From: Methylibium sp. NZG | GTDB lineage: Bacteria > Pseudomonadota > Gammaproteobacteria > Burkholderiales > Burkholderiaceae_C | Assembly: GCA_001263235.1 (NCBI GenBank) | Contig: LGRD01000030.1 | Coordinates: 62,001 to 126,000 of the forward strand | Direction of reading: 5' to 3' | DNA: 64,000 nucleotides | Shown: positions 29,526 to 38,301 of the stretch, piece by piece | Position numbering within the stretch: the stretch's first letter is position 1 | Layout of the letters: every line of letters starts with the position of its first letter | Made by a program: the position numbers and the translations under genes | The notes under the pieces: model-generated | Seen by the model: only the letters and a program-made list of their open reading frames with translations | Told to the model about the DNA's origin: nothing | Databases searched by the model: none

Positions 29526-30478
29526 CGGCCAGCGTGCGCCGCAAGCCAGGCCAGCAGGCGCGGCTGCACGTCGGCGAGACCTCGGTAGGCGAGCACGTTG
29601 GCGCTCATGCTCGCGAGTGCGTCGTGCAGTTGGCGTGCCTGCGCGGCGTCGTTGATGGCATCTGCGAGCGGGCTCGATTCGACGTGGATCGTGAAGACCG
29701 CCTGGCCGTGCGAGGGCAGCGGGATGAAGGTCTGGCGTTCGGTGCGGAAGAAGGCCAGCGCCGCCAGAACGTCCGCATCGGCGTCCGCCTCGGCCGGCCA
29801 GGTGCCCGGTGCGCAGCGCTGCGGGTGGCTGTCCAGGTTCGGGTGGCGCGTTATGGTCCAGACGAAACGCTCCCAGCGCTCGTCCCCGGTCACGAGCCGC
29901 GCCAGATGGGCGCTGGCCGTGACGAGCAACTGGTTGTCGGCCACCGGTGCGTGGACTTCGGCGAAGTGGCGCCCGATCTTTTCCGCCGGAGACCAATGCG
30001 ACGGCAGGCACACCGCGAGCCACGGAATGTGACCGGTGCGGCCGTCGATCACCGCAAAGTCTTCGACGAACGCCAGGCTCAGCAGTGCCGGCACGCGCCA
30101 TTCAATGGGCAACTTGCGCAGGCAGGCGCCGATGGGTTCGACGTCGCCGCTGGCGCCACCCGCTGGGCCGACCGGTTCACCGTCATGCAGGGACCAGCCG
30201 ATGTGGCATGCGTCGATGCGACGGTCGCCGTCCCATCTCAACGCGGCCGGCTGTTCAGTGGCCGCGTGACTCAGCAGGGCACGCACGGCGGGTGCGGCGT
30301 CGAAGCCGGGGGCCGCCAGCAGCGCCTCGGGCGCGTGGGCTTTGAGCACCGCCAGCTTCTCATGCAGGGCCCGGCTGCCGGGCTGGTTCGGCGTCAGCTG
30401 AGGTGAGCCAGGGGCCAACCGGCGCAGTCCGGGTTGCATCCGAAACGGCGCCTTGACGGAGGAGAAGTCGAACGGCAT
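29522..30478 (-). CDS. DUF3445 protein, heme-dependent oxidative N-demethylase-like
   Basis: 318 residues. Segments HIGWSLHDGEPV, RFVWTITRHPNLDSHP and FFRTERQTFIPLPSHGQAVFTIH match the DUF3445 family, whose studied member is the alpha subunit of a heme-dependent dimethylamine-type demethylase. No other demethylase subunits are nearby, so the substrate and even the activity are uncertain. It overlaps mnmC by four bases on the same strand. Confidence 0.8.
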   Translation of the reverse strand: MPFDFSSVKAPFRMQPGLRRLAPGSPQLTPNQPGSRALHEKLAVLKAHAPEALLAAPGFDAAPAVRALLSHAATEQPAALRWDGDRRIDACHIGWSLHDGEPVGPAGGASGDVEPIGACLRKLPIEWRVPALLSLAFVEDFAVIDGRTGHIPWLAVCLPSHWSPAEKIGRHFAEVHAPVADNQLLVTASAHLARLVTGDERWERFVWTITRHPNLDSHPQRCAPGTWPAEADADADVLAALAFFRTERQTFIPLPSHGQAVFTIHVESSPLADAINDAAQARQLHDALASMSANVLAYRGLADVQPRLLAWLAAHAGR

Positions 30479-30536
30479 GGCGCGACCCTATCAAAGAAGA
30501 CGCCTGTTGCTCGATGAGCCCACGCGCTCACCACGA

Positions 30537-30561
30537 TGAAGAAGGGGCACCGCAGTGCCCC
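30537..30561 (-). terminator. Rho-independent terminator of efp
   Basis: On the minus strand GGGGCAC and GTGCCCC form a 7-bp stem with a 4-base loop (30544-30561), followed by CTTCTTC. It lies 26 bp after the efp stop and would end efp mRNA before the DUF3445 gene. Confidence 0.75.
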
Positions 30562-30586
30562 AGGTTGTCCGACGAGCAGAGCGAGC

Positions 30587-31141
30587 TCAGACGCGCTTGC
30601 GGTACTCGTGCGTGCGGGTGTCGATCTCGACCTTGTCGCCAGTCTGCACGAACAGCGGCACCGAGATCTCCATGCCGGTTGCCAGCTTGGCGCTCTTGAG
30701 CACCTTGCCCGACGTGTCGCCCTTGACGGCGGGCTCGGTCTCGACGATCTCGCGCACCAGGCTGGTGGGCAGCTCGACCGAGATGGCCTTGCCGTCGTAG
30801 AACACCACTTCGACCGGCATCGCGTCTTCCAGGTACTGGATCGCGTCTCCCATGTTCTCGGACTCGACCTCGAACTGGTTGTACTCGGCGTCCATGAAGG
30901 CGTACATCGGGTCGGCGAAGTAGGAGTAGGTGCACTCCTTTTTGTCCAGGATCACCTGGTCCATCTTGTCGTCGGCCTTGAACACCACCTCGGTGCCCGA
31001 GTTGCTCAGCAGGCTCTTGAGCTTCATGCGCACGGTGGCCGAGTTGCGCCCGCCGCGGCTGTATTCGGTCTTGAGCACAACCATCGGGTCCTTGCCGTGC
31101 ATGATGACGTTGCCGGCGCGAATTTCCTGTGCGATCTTCAT
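30587..31141 (-). CDS. efp: Elongation factor P (arginine-32 type)
   Basis: 184 residues. EF-P relieves ribosome stalling at polyproline. The tip of domain I carries R32 in [10 protein letters not shown], the residue that is rhamnosylated by EarP, instead of the lysine used with EpmA. earP is encoded just upstream on the same strand, which supports this route. Domains II and III are complete ([11 protein letters not shown]; the end [22 protein letters not shown]). Confidence 0.98.
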   Translation of the reverse strand: MKIAQEIRAGNVIMHGKDPMVVLKTEYSRGGRNSATVRMKLKSLLSNSGTEVVFKADDKMDQVILDKKECTYSYFADPMYAFMDAEYNQFEVESENMGDAIQYLEDAMPVEVVFYDGKAISVELPTSLVREIVETEPAVKGDTSGKVLKSAKLATGMEISVPLFVQTGDKVEIDTRTHEYRKRV

Positions 31142-31213
31142 GAGAGTTTCCGAGTTCGGGAGGCGGTGAGCCTGCGTTGGCGCGTCGGTCTTGCCCGGCG
31201 CGCAAAGCCTTGC

Positions 31214-31241
31214 ATTTTAGCGGCTTTCTTCGGCGGCTTTA
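31214..31241 (-). promoter_or_regulatory. Possible sigma-70 promoter of efp
   Basis: Reading the minus strand, TTAAAG and TAAAAT (31214-31219) are separated by 17 bases, about 75 bp before the efp start. The -35 overlaps the earP stop codon. This would give efp its own transcript even though earP lies directly upstream. Confidence 0.5.
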
Positions 31242-32357
31242 AGGGCGCTTCTCGGTCGCAAACCGGATCAACTGCTCTGTCAGGTCGGGCTGCGCAAGCA
31301 GTGAATCGCGCCACGCCTCGCAGCGGCGGCGCCAGCGGGCCGGGTCGGCCAGGGCGAGGTCTGCGTCACTCAGGCCGTTCCAGCGCCGCCACAGCGTGCG
31401 GATGTCAGAGGCCACGCCGTTGTCGGCGAACGCGTCGGCGCCGGTCGGGTTCGGTGGCACGAGGCGCAAGAACCGATCTAAAAAGGCGCCGAGCTTGGCC
31501 TCGTGCGCGCCGTCGTGCTGCGGGTAGATCTGCCACACGAATGGCCGGCCGGCCCATTGCGCGCGCACGAACGAGTCTTCACCGCGCACGAAGTTGAGGT
31601 CGCACGACCACAGCAGCGCGTCGAAGTCTTGTTGCGTCAGCAGCGGCAGCAGCACCGCGCGCAGCGCGCCGCGGGCCAGCGCCGGGCCGAGTTCCTGTTG
31701 CACCTGCCGGGCGGCATGCCCTGCGGCCACGAGCAGCAGCGTGGGCGCCTCGGCCAGCTCGTCCAGCAGGCTCGGCAGGGCGGGGTTGTCGTAGCAGAAC
31801 AGGCTGATCCGCCTCTCGCCGTGCTGCACCGAAATGCCTTGCCGGTGGAGCCACGATGTGGCGTCGAACCTCTGCTGGTGCGCGATCAGGCCGGGCTCGC
31901 GAATCAGGCCGCCGGTGGTTGCAGTGAAGCCCGGGTAGAAGAACCACTTGGTCAAGCCCTGGCCCGGGCCCGCAAGTTGCGGCGAGGGCAGCCCATGGTG
32001 GCGCTCGGCGGCCGGCTCGGCGCTCAGGTACTCGAGGTTGATCCACACCGGCGCAGTGGCTTGCATCGCCATCCGCCGCACAAACGCCTCCGGGGGGTCG
32101 CAGCCGAAGGCCTCGACGACGACGTCGCCCGGCGTCAGGTCGCAGTTCAAGGCGTCGGCCGCGTCGCTGGCTGCTACTCGCCAGGGCTGCAACGACACGC
32201 CGGGCGCGCCATGCGGCGCCATCCATGCCAGGGCGGACACATCGTCTGCCCACAGCCGCACCCGCTCGCCGCGCGCCGCCAGATCGGCGGCGAGGCGCCA
32301 GCACACGCCGATGTCTCCGAAGTTGTCGACCACACGGCAGAACACGTCCCAACGCAT
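31239..32357 (-). CDS. earP: EF-P arginine 32 rhamnosyltransferase
   Basis: 372 residues of the inverting glycosyltransferase GT104 family. It transfers rhamnose from dTDP-rhamnose to R32 of EF-P. The N-terminal [15 protein letters not shown] holds the conserved D11 and D15, and the C-terminal donor site is [19 protein letters not shown] with the conserved glutamate. Start at ATG 32357. It is divergent from uvrC with a 54-bp gap, and efp lies downstream. Confidence 0.96.
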   Translation of the reverse strand: MRWDVFCRVVDNFGDIGVCWRLAADLAARGERVRLWADDVSALAWMAPHGAPGVSLQPWRVAASDAADALNCDLTPGDVVVEAFGCDPPEAFVRRMAMQATAPVWINLEYLSAEPAAERHHGLPSPQLAGPGQGLTKWFFYPGFTATTGGLIREPGLIAHQQRFDATSWLHRQGISVQHGERRISLFCYDNPALPSLLDELAEAPTLLLVAAGHAARQVQQELGPALARGALRAVLLPLLTQQDFDALLWSCDLNFVRGEDSFVRAQWAGRPFVWQIYPQHDGAHEAKLGAFLDRFLRLVPPNPTGADAFADNGVASDIRTLWRRWNGLSDADLALADPARWRRRCEAWRDSLLAQPDLTEQLIRFATEKRP

Positions 32358-32411
32358 CGCCGAATTATCAGCACGCGAGCCAGGATGCCTCTCGCGGCAC
32401 AATTCCGCGCG

Positions 32412-34451
32412 ATGAGCGACGCCCTTCCTTTGCCTGCGGACGCCAATGCCGCTGCGCCGGCCGCCGACGCCGCGCGCGAGCGCCTGCTCGCCGATGTGGC
32501 GGCGCTGCCGGGCCTGCCCGGCGTGTACCGCTATTTCGATGCGCAGGACGGCGTGCTGTACGTGGGCAAGGCGCGCGACCTGAAGAAGCGCGTGTCGAGC
32601 TACTTCCAGAAGAGCCACGGGGGAACGCGCATCGGCCACATGATCAGCAAGATCGCGCGCATGGAGACGACCGTCGTGCGCTCCGAAGCCGAAGCGCTGC
32701 TGCTCGAGAACAACCTGATCAAGACGCTCAACCCGCGCTACAACATCCTCTTCCGCGACGACAAGAGCTACCCGTATCTCAAGATCACTGCGGCGCGCCA
32801 TATCGCATCGGCAGGTGCCAGCGGCCCTCCGACGGCCGCGAGCTTCCCACGCATGGCGTACTACCGCGGTGCGGTTGAGCAAAGGCACCGCTACTTCGGC
32901 CCGTACCCCAATGCGTGGGCGGTGAAAGAGTCGATCCAGATGCTGCAGAAAGTGTTCCGCCTGCGCACCTGCGAGGACACGGTGTTCGCCAACCGCACGC
33001 GACCGTGCCTGCTGTACCAGATCAAACGCTGCTCGGCGCCGTGCGTGAAGCACATCGAGGCGGCCGACTACGCGCGTGACGTCGCGAACGCCGAGCGCTT
33101 TTTGCTCGGCGAGCAGCAGGAGGTGATGGACACGCTGCAGGTGCAGATGATGGCGCTCGCCGAGGCGCTGCAGTTCGAGCAGGCGGCCGAGATCCGCAAC
33201 CAGCTCGGTGCGCTGTCGCGTGTGCTGCACCAGCAGGCGGTTGAAGACAACACCGGCGTGACGACGAAGGACGCCGACATCCTGGCCGTCAAGGTCGAAG
33301 GTGGGCGCGCCTGCGTGAACCTGGCGATGGTGCGCGGCGGTCGGCACCTGGGCGACAGGCCGTACTTTCCCAAGCACGTCGAAGACGCGACCGCGCTGGA
33401 GGAGAAGGGAGAAGAGGAGGGCGAGGACAGCGACGGCGCGAGTGCCCGTTCGTCAACCGAAGTGCTGGTGCTGGAAGCGTTCATCGCCCAGCACTACCTC
33501 GACGGTAACGTGCCGCCGCTGCTGGTGCTGAGCCACGCGGTGGACCGCACGCTGATCGACGCGCTGAGCCTGCACAGCGGCGTGAAGGTGACCGCCCAGC
33601 ACCAGCCGCGCGAGCCGCGCCGCGCGTGGCTCGACATGTGCATCAAGGGCGCGAAGCTGCGGCTGGCGCAACTGCTGGCCGAAGAAGGCTCGCAACAGGC
33701 ACGCACGCGGGCGTTGGTCGAGGCGCTCGACCTGGGTGTGGACGACATGGAACGCTTTCGCATCGAGTGCTTCGACATCAGCCACACGGCCGGCGAGGCC
33801 ACGCAGGCCTCATGTGTGGTGTTTGAAGGTCACAAGATGCAAAGCGCGCAATACCGGCGCTACAACATCACCGACGTGACCGGCGGCGACGACTACGCGG
33901 CGATGCGCCAGGTGCTGCTGCGCCGCTACGCCAAGCTCGCCGAGGCGGCTCGGGAGCCTGCCCTGGAGCCCGGCTCGCCGGCCGCACCCAAAGCCGCCGC
34001 GCGGCTGCCCGACCTGGTGCTCATCGACGGTGGTCGCGGCCAGGTGAGCATGGCGCGCGAGGTGTTCGAGGAGCTCGGCATCGACCTGGGCCGCATCGTC
34101 GGCGTCGAAAAAGGCGAAGGCCGCAAGGTCGGCCTCGAAGAGCTGGTGTTTGCCGACGGGCGAGAGAAGGTCTACCTCGGCAAGGACTCGGCCGCGCTGA
34201 TGCTCGTGGCGCAAATTCGCGACGAAGCGCACCGCTTTGCCATCACCGGCATGCGCGCCAAGCGCGCGAGCGTGCGCACAGGTGGTAGCAAGTTGGAAGA
34301 CATTCCCGGCGTCGGACCGAAAAAACGAGCGAAACTCCTGCAACGTTTCGGCGGCGTGCGCGGCGTGAGCCACGCCAGCGTGGACGACCTGCTGACGGTG
34401 GACGGCATCTCGAAGGACCTGGCGGAGGAGATTTATCGTGCGTTGCATTGA
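32412..34451 (+). CDS. uvrC: Excinuclease ABC subunit C
   Basis: 679 residues. UvrC makes both incisions in nucleotide excision repair. The GIY-YIG domain is at about residues 35-110 ([23 protein letters not shown]), followed by the UvrB-binding UVR helix pair ([15 protein letters not shown]), the RNase H-like endonuclease domain ([24 protein letters not shown]) and C-terminal helix-hairpin-helix motifs ([16 protein letters not shown]). Two small insertions are unusual: an Ala/Ser/Pro stretch near residue 140 and an acidic [13 protein letters not shown] loop near residue 335. The upstream open frame is antisense to ear[11 protein letters not shown] is chosen. Confidence 0.97.
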   Translation: MSDALPLPADANAAAPAADAARERLLADVAALPGLPGVYRYFDAQDGVLYVGKARDLKKRVSSYFQKSHGGTRIGHMISKIARMETTVVRSEAEALLLENNLIKTLNPRYNILFRDDKSYPYLKITAARHIASAGASGPPTAASFPRMAYYRGAVEQRHRYFGPYPNAWAVKESIQMLQKVFRLRTCEDTVFANRTRPCLLYQIKRCSAPCVKHIEAADYARDVANAERFLLGEQQEVMDTLQVQMMALAEALQFEQAAEIRNQLGALSRVLHQQAVEDNTGVTTKDADILAVKVEGGRACVNLAMVRGGRHLGDRPYFPKHVEDATALEEKGEEEGEDSDGASARSSTEVLVLEAFIAQHYLDGNVPPLLVLSHAVDRTLIDALSLHSGVKVTAQHQPREPRRAWLDMCIKGAKLRLAQLLAEEGSQQARTRALVEALDLGVDDMERFRIECFDISHTAGEATQASCVVFEGHKMQSAQYRRYNITDVTGGDDYAAMRQVLLRRYAKLAEAAREPALEPGSPAAPKAAARLPDLVLIDGGRGQVSMAREVFEELGIDLGRIVGVEKGEGRKVGLEELVFADGREKVYLGKDSAALMLVAQIRDEAHRFAITGMRAKRASVRTGGSKLEDIPGVGPKKRAKLLQRFGGVRGVSHASVDDLLTVDGISKDLAEEIYRALH

Positions 34452-34953
34452 TGGGTGGAAGTCTGCTGGCGGTGCTGGCCGCGTCGGCATGGCGATGGTT
34501 TTGGCTGTGCTTGCCGGTTGTGGCTCTCAACCCACGACGGCGCCACCGCCGCCGGTTCAGAGCGCGGCGCCGGCGGCGGCGCCACCGCCCGTTGCCGCTG
34601 CGGGCCGACTGCCGGCACCGGCCGCCGTTCGCAACTGGAACGACCTGCGCATGCAGGCCGCGCGGCGCATGATGGCCGCCAACCCCGGCATCGTTTACGA
34701 AGGCGCGGTGCCCGACCCGCTGCTGGCGATTCCGGTGCTCGAGATCGAGCTCAACGCCGATGGCAGCGTGCGCCACATCGACGTGATGCGCGTGCCGCGG
34801 CAGGCCAAGGACACGGTGCAAATCGCCATCGACGCGGTGCGCCGCGCAGCACCGTTCGGCGACGTGTCGCGCCTGCCCAAGCCCTGGAAGTTCTCCGAGA
34901 CCTTCCTGTTCAACGACGATCGCAAGTTCAAGCCGCGCACGCTCGATCTTTGA
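34438..34953 (+). CDS. Putative lipoprotein with TonB C-terminal-like domain
   Basis: 171 residues from the GTG at 34438, which overlaps the uvrC end. A lipoprotein signal is visible: basic start, hydrophobic [11 protein letters not shown], then acylation at C28. A Pro/Ala-rich linker follows, then a compact domain from about residue 65 with [21 protein letters not shown], which resembles TonB-C-like repeats. Function unknown; likely attached to the envelope. An ATG at 34489 would shorten the signal peptide, so the GTG is preferred. Confidence 0.7.
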   Translation: MRCIDGWKSAGGAGRVGMAMVLAVLAGCGSQPTTAPPPPVQSAAPAAAPPPVAAAGRLPAPAAVRNWNDLRMQAARRMMAANPGIVYEGAVPDPLLAIPVLEIELNADGSVRHIDVMRVPRQAKDTVQIAIDAVRRAAPFGDVSRLPKPWKFSETFLFNDDRKFKPRTLDL

Positions 34954-35005
34954 CCCGTTGCCTGCCGCAGTCGAGCGTGCCGAACAAGTTCGGCACAATC
35001 GCTGC

Positions 35006-35572
35006 ATGTTCTTCAACTTGCCGACACTGCTGACCTGGGCGCGCATCGTCGCCATCCCGCTGGTCGTCGGGGTGTTCTATCTGCAACTGGAGCCGGGCTT
35101 CCAGAACCTGCTGGCCACCGTGCTGTTCGTCGTGGTGGCGCTCACCGACTGGGCCGACGGCTACCTGGCCCGCAAGCTGAACATGACTTCATCGTTCGGC
35201 GCTTTCCTCGATCCAGTGGCCGACAAGTTCCTCGTCTGCGCAGCGCTGCTGGTGCTGGTGCACCTGAACCGGCTGCATGCGCTGGTGGCGCTGGTGATCA
35301 TCGGCCGCGAGATCGCGATCTCTGCGCTGCGCGAATGGATGGCGCAGATCGGCGCGTCGCGCAGCGTGGCGGTACACATGCTCGGCAAGGTCAAGACGGT
35401 GGTGCAGATGGTGGCCATTCCCTTCCTGCTGTACCACGGCACGCTGTTCGGTGTGATCGACACGGCGCTGTGGGGCACCGTGCTGATCTACGTCTCCGCA
35501 GTGCTGACCATCTGGTCGATGGTCTACTACCTGCAGAAGGCGCTGCCCGAGATCCGCGCCAAGGCGCGTTAG
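35006..35572 (+). CDS. pgsA: CDP-diacylglycerol-glycerol-3-phosphate 3-phosphatidyltransferase
   Basis: 188 residues, inner membrane. Makes phosphatidylglycerol phosphate, the precursor of phosphatidylglycerol and cardiolipin. The CDP-alcohol phosphotransferase motif is complete: D51-G-x2-A-R-x8-G65-x3-D69-x3-D73. Several hydrophobic helices are seen. The start MFFNLPTLLTWARI at 35006 is the family start. It follows the lipoprotein gene by 52 bp; the next gene starts one base after its stop. Confidence 0.95.
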   Translation: MFFNLPTLLTWARIVAIPLVVGVFYLQLEPGFQNLLATVLFVVVALTDWADGYLARKLNMTSSFGAFLDPVADKFLVCAALLVLVHLNRLHALVALVIIGREIAISALREWMAQIGASRSVAVHMLGKVKTVVQMVAIPFLLYHGTLFGVIDTALWGTVLIYVSAVLTIWSMVYYLQKALPEIRAKAR

Positions 35573-35573
35573 C

Positions 35574-36497
35574 GTGGCCGAGGCGGGCGGTGAAGTCGCT
35601 CGGAGCGGTGGCGGCGCCCGGCCTTGGTTGGTCTGGATGCCGTGGGTCTTCGTGCTCATCTGGAGCACCGGTTTCGTCGTCGCGCGCTACGCGATGCCCC
35701 ACGCGCCGCCGCTGGGCTTTCTCTCGCTGCGCTTTGCGCTCTCGGTGCTGTGCTTCCTTGTGTGGGTGGCGCTGGTGCGTGCGGTTTGGCCCGCTGGGCG
35801 CGACCAATGGATGCACCTGGCCGTCAGTGGCGTGTTGATGCACGCGGGCTATCTCGGTGGTGTCTGGTCGGCGGTCAAACTCGGCATCGGTGCCGGCACG
35901 GTGGCTCTGTTGGTCGGCCTGCAGCCGGTGCTGACCGCGTTTTGGCTCACGACCACCACGTCCGGGCAGGCGCGCGCCACGCGGCGCGAATGGCTGGGGT
36001 TGTTGCTCGGGCTGGTGGGCCTGGCGTTGGTGCTGGGCGGCAAGTTCGGCATCGGTGAAGTCACGCCGTGGAACCTGTCGCTGGCGGTGCTCGCGCTGCT
36101 CAGCATCACCATTGGCACGCTGTATCAAAAGCGCTTTGTCGCCCCTTGCGACGTTCGCACGGCGAACTGCGTTCAATTGCTGGCGGCGCTGGCGGTGAGC
36201 CTTCCGTTCGCCTGGTTCGAGGATGAAGCGATGCGGTGGCACCCGGAACTGATCGGTGCGCTCGCATGGTCGGTGCTGGTGCTGAGCCTGGGGGGCAGTT
36301 CGCTGCTGTACCTGTTGATCCAGCGCGGCGCGGCGACCCAGGTCGCCAGCTTGCTTTACCTCGTGCCGCCTTGCACTGCGTTGCTCGCGTGGCTGTTGTT
36401 CGGCGAGTCGTTCACGGCGACGATGCTGCTCGGGCTCGTGATCACCGTGGCCGGCGTTGCGATGGTGGTGAAGGCGCCAGCGGCGCCGCCACAATGA
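35574..36497 (+). CDS. EamA-family (DMT) transporter
   Basis: 307 residues with about ten hydrophobic segments in two repeated halves, each of the EamA type (FVLIWSTGFVVARYAMP; LSLGGSSLLYLLIQRGAATQ). Such permeases export or exchange small metabolites; the substrate is unknown. The start is GTG at 35574, one base after the pgsA stop, giving tight coupling to pgsA. Confidence 0.88.
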   Translation: MAEAGGEVARSGGGARPWLVWMPWVFVLIWSTGFVVARYAMPHAPPLGFLSLRFALSVLCFLVWVALVRAVWPAGRDQWMHLAVSGVLMHAGYLGGVWSAVKLGIGAGTVALLVGLQPVLTAFWLTTTTSGQARATRREWLGLLLGLVGLALVLGGKFGIGEVTPWNLSLAVLALLSITIGTLYQKRFVAPCDVRTANCVQLLAALAVSLPFAWFEDEAMRWHPELIGALAWSVLVLSLGGSSLLYLLIQRGAATQVASLLYLVPPCTALLAWLLFGESFTATMLLGLVITVAGVAMVVKAPAAPPQ

Positions 36498-36534
36498 CAT
36501 TCGGCAACCACGCTGACCTGGAAGGAGTGAGACG

Positions 36535-37641
36535 ATGAACCGACCCCACCGCATCGCCGTGATTGCCGGCGACGGCATCGGCAAGGAAGTCATGCCCGAG
36601 GGCCTGCGCGCGCTCGAAGCGGCGGCTTCGCGCTTCGATGTGCCGCTGCAGATCGACCACTTCGACTTTTCGAGCTGGGACTACTTCGAGCGTCACGGCC
36701 AGATGCTGCCCGACAACTGGAAGGAGCAGATCGGCGGGCACGATGCCATCTTCTTCGGCGCCGTCGGCTGGCCGCAGAAGATCCCCGACCATGTGTCGCT
36801 GTGGGGCTCGCTGCTGCGCTTTCGGCGCGACTTCGACCAGTACGTCAACCTGCGGCCAGCACGCCTGATGCCCGGCGTGCGCTCGCCGCTGGCGGGCGTG
36901 AAGCCGGGCGACATCGACATGATGATCGTGCGCGAGAACACCGAAGGCGAGTACTCCAGCATCGGCGGGCGCATGTTCGAGGGCACCGAACGTGAAGTGG
37001 TGGTGCAGGAGACGGTGATGTCACGCATCGGCGTGGACCGCGTGTTGAAGTACGCGTTCGAACTGGCGCAGCGCCGGCCGCGCAAGAAGCTCACCTCGGC
37101 CACCAAGTCCAACGGCATTGCGATCACGATGCCGTATTGGGACGAGCGCGTCGAGGCGATGGCCAAGGCCTACCCCGACGTGAGCGTCGACCGCTTCCAC
37201 ATCGACATCCTCACCGCCAATTTCGTGTTGAAGCCACAGCACTTCGACGTGGTGGTGGCAAGCAACCTGTTCGGCGACATCCTCAGCGACCTCGGCCCGG
37301 CTTGTACCGGCACGATCGGCATTGCGCCTTCGGCTAACTTGAATCCGACACGGGCACACCCCTCGCTGTTCGAGCCGGTGCATGGCTCTGCGCCCGACAT
37401 CGCCGGCCGCAACATCGCCAACCCGATCGGACAGGTCTGGTCGGCGGCGCTGATGCTCGACTTCCTCGGCCATCGCGACGCGCACGATGCGATCGTCGCG
37501 TCGATCGAGGCGGTGCTGGACCCCGCCAGTGGCGCGCCCCGCACGGCAGACTTGGGCGGCACAGCGCGCACCAGCGATGTCGGACGCGCCATCGAACAGG
37601 CGTTGCGTCGCCCCGTTGCAAACACGACGAGCGCCGGTTGA
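36535..37641 (+). CDS. Tartrate/D-malate-type dehydrogenase
   Basis: 368 residues of the isocitrate/isopropylmalate dehydrogenase family. Segments IAVIAGDGIGKEV, RENTEGEYSSIGG, ATKSNGIAITMPYWDE and HGSAPDIAGRNIANPIG match the tartrate dehydrogenase/D-malate dehydrogenase branch, which decarboxylates D-malate, tartrate or isopropylmalate with NAD and a divalent metal. leuB is less likely because of the WDYFERHGQMLPD segment typical of TtuC/DmlA. AAGGAG precedes the ATG. Confidence 0.88.
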   Translation: MNRPHRIAVIAGDGIGKEVMPEGLRALEAAASRFDVPLQIDHFDFSSWDYFERHGQMLPDNWKEQIGGHDAIFFGAVGWPQKIPDHVSLWGSLLRFRRDFDQYVNLRPARLMPGVRSPLAGVKPGDIDMMIVRENTEGEYSSIGGRMFEGTEREVVVQETVMSRIGVDRVLKYAFELAQRRPRKKLTSATKSNGIAITMPYWDERVEAMAKAYPDVSVDRFHIDILTANFVLKPQHFDVVVASNLFGDILSDLGPACTGTIGIAPSANLNPTRAHPSLFEPVHGSAPDIAGRNIANPIGQVWSAALMLDFLGHRDAHDAIVASIEAVLDPASGAPRTADLGGTARTSDVGRAIEQALRRPVANTTSAG

Positions 37642-37666
37642 TTGCGAATAGAATCCGCGTCCGCGC

Positions 37667-37695
37667 TTGACATCGAAGTGACCCACCGCTGTAAT
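37667..37695 (+). promoter_or_regulatory. Sigma-70 promoter of hup
   Basis: TTGACA (37667-37672) and TGTAAT (37690-37695) are separated by exactly 17 bases. The start of transcription would be near 37702, giving an 80-base leader before the HU start. Confidence 0.75.
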
Positions 37696-37781
37696 GAATC
37701 ACGGTCGGCGAGCACTCGTCGCGCTGTTCGTAACACCACACCAAAAGTACGTCGAGACAACCTTGATAAGGGGATTCACCG

Positions 37782-38054
37782 GTGAACAAGACTGAACTGA
37801 TCGAACACATCGCCAAGCAGGCCGACATCTCCAAGGCCGCTGCGGCACGGGCCCTCGAAGCCGTGATCGGCGGTGTGAAGACCACGTTGAAGAAGAACAA
37901 GACCGTGTCGCTGGTGGGCTTTGGCACCTTCAGCGTCGGCAAGCGCGCTGCGCGTGCGGGTCGCAACCCGCGCACCGGTGCGGCCATCAAGATCAAGGCC
38001 GCCAAGGTGCCGAAGTTCCGTCCTGGCAAGGCGTTGAAGGACGCGCTGAACTGA
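37782..38054 (+). CDS. hup: HU-family DNA-binding protein
   Basis: 90 residues, the standard HU length. Dimeric histone-like protein that bends DNA. The family core is clear: [34 protein letters not shown], then [12 protein letters not shown] in the DNA-binding arm. GTG start at 37782 with AAGGGG upstream. A strong sigma-70 promoter lies 87 bp before it. tRNA-Val follows 23 bp after the stop. Confidence 0.97.
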   Translation: MNKTELIEHIAKQADISKAAAARALEAVIGGVKTTLKKNKTVSLVGFGTFSVGKRAARAGRNPRTGAAIKIKAAKVPKFRPGKALKDALN

Positions 38055-38055
38055 C

Positions 38056-38073
38056 TGCCACGGGTCAGTGGCA
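38056..38073 (+). other. Hairpin between hup and tRNA-Val
   Basis: TGCCAC and GTGGCA form a perfect 6-bp stem with a 6-base loop, ending 4 bases before the tRNA. With no T-run it is more likely a processing or stability signal in a joint hup-tRNA transcript than a terminator. Confidence 0.45.
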
Positions 38074-38077
38074 CTTC

Positions 38078-38153
38078 GGGTGCTTAGCTCAGTTGGTAGA
38101 GCGGCGCCCTTACAAGGCGTAGGTCGGGGGTTCGAACCCCTCAGCACCCACCA
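38078..38153 (+). tRNA. tRNA-Val (TAC)
   Basis: A 76-base cloverleaf with encoded CCA. Acceptor GGGTGCT pairs with AGCACCC; the D arm is GCTCAGTTGGTAGAGC; the anticodon loop is CTTACAA with anticodon TAC; the T arm is GGGGGTTCGAACCCC. It lies between hup and ppiD and is probably transcribed from the hup promoter. Confidence 0.97.
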
Positions 38154-38229
38154 CCCGGCTGGTCAGCAACCCCGCAAGGCGTTCGACCCACACCTCGTCC
38201 GATAGAATCGGGTGTGTATTTCTGGCAAG

Positions 38230-38250
38230 GGCGAACCTCGGTTCGCCTTT
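38230..38250 (+). terminator. Terminator-like hairpin after tRNA-Val
   Basis: GGCGAACC-TC-GGTTCGCC forms a strong stem followed by TTTGTTGCGTTT. It would end the hup/tRNA-Val transcript 52 bp before ppiD. A TAGAAT -10-like box at 38203-38208 lies just before it, so the hairpin may also fall in the ppiD leader. Confidence 0.65.
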
Positions 38251-38301
38251 GTTGCGTTTGATAGACCCGTCTGTTCGTCGAGGTTTGTGTCGAGGTTGTC
38301 G

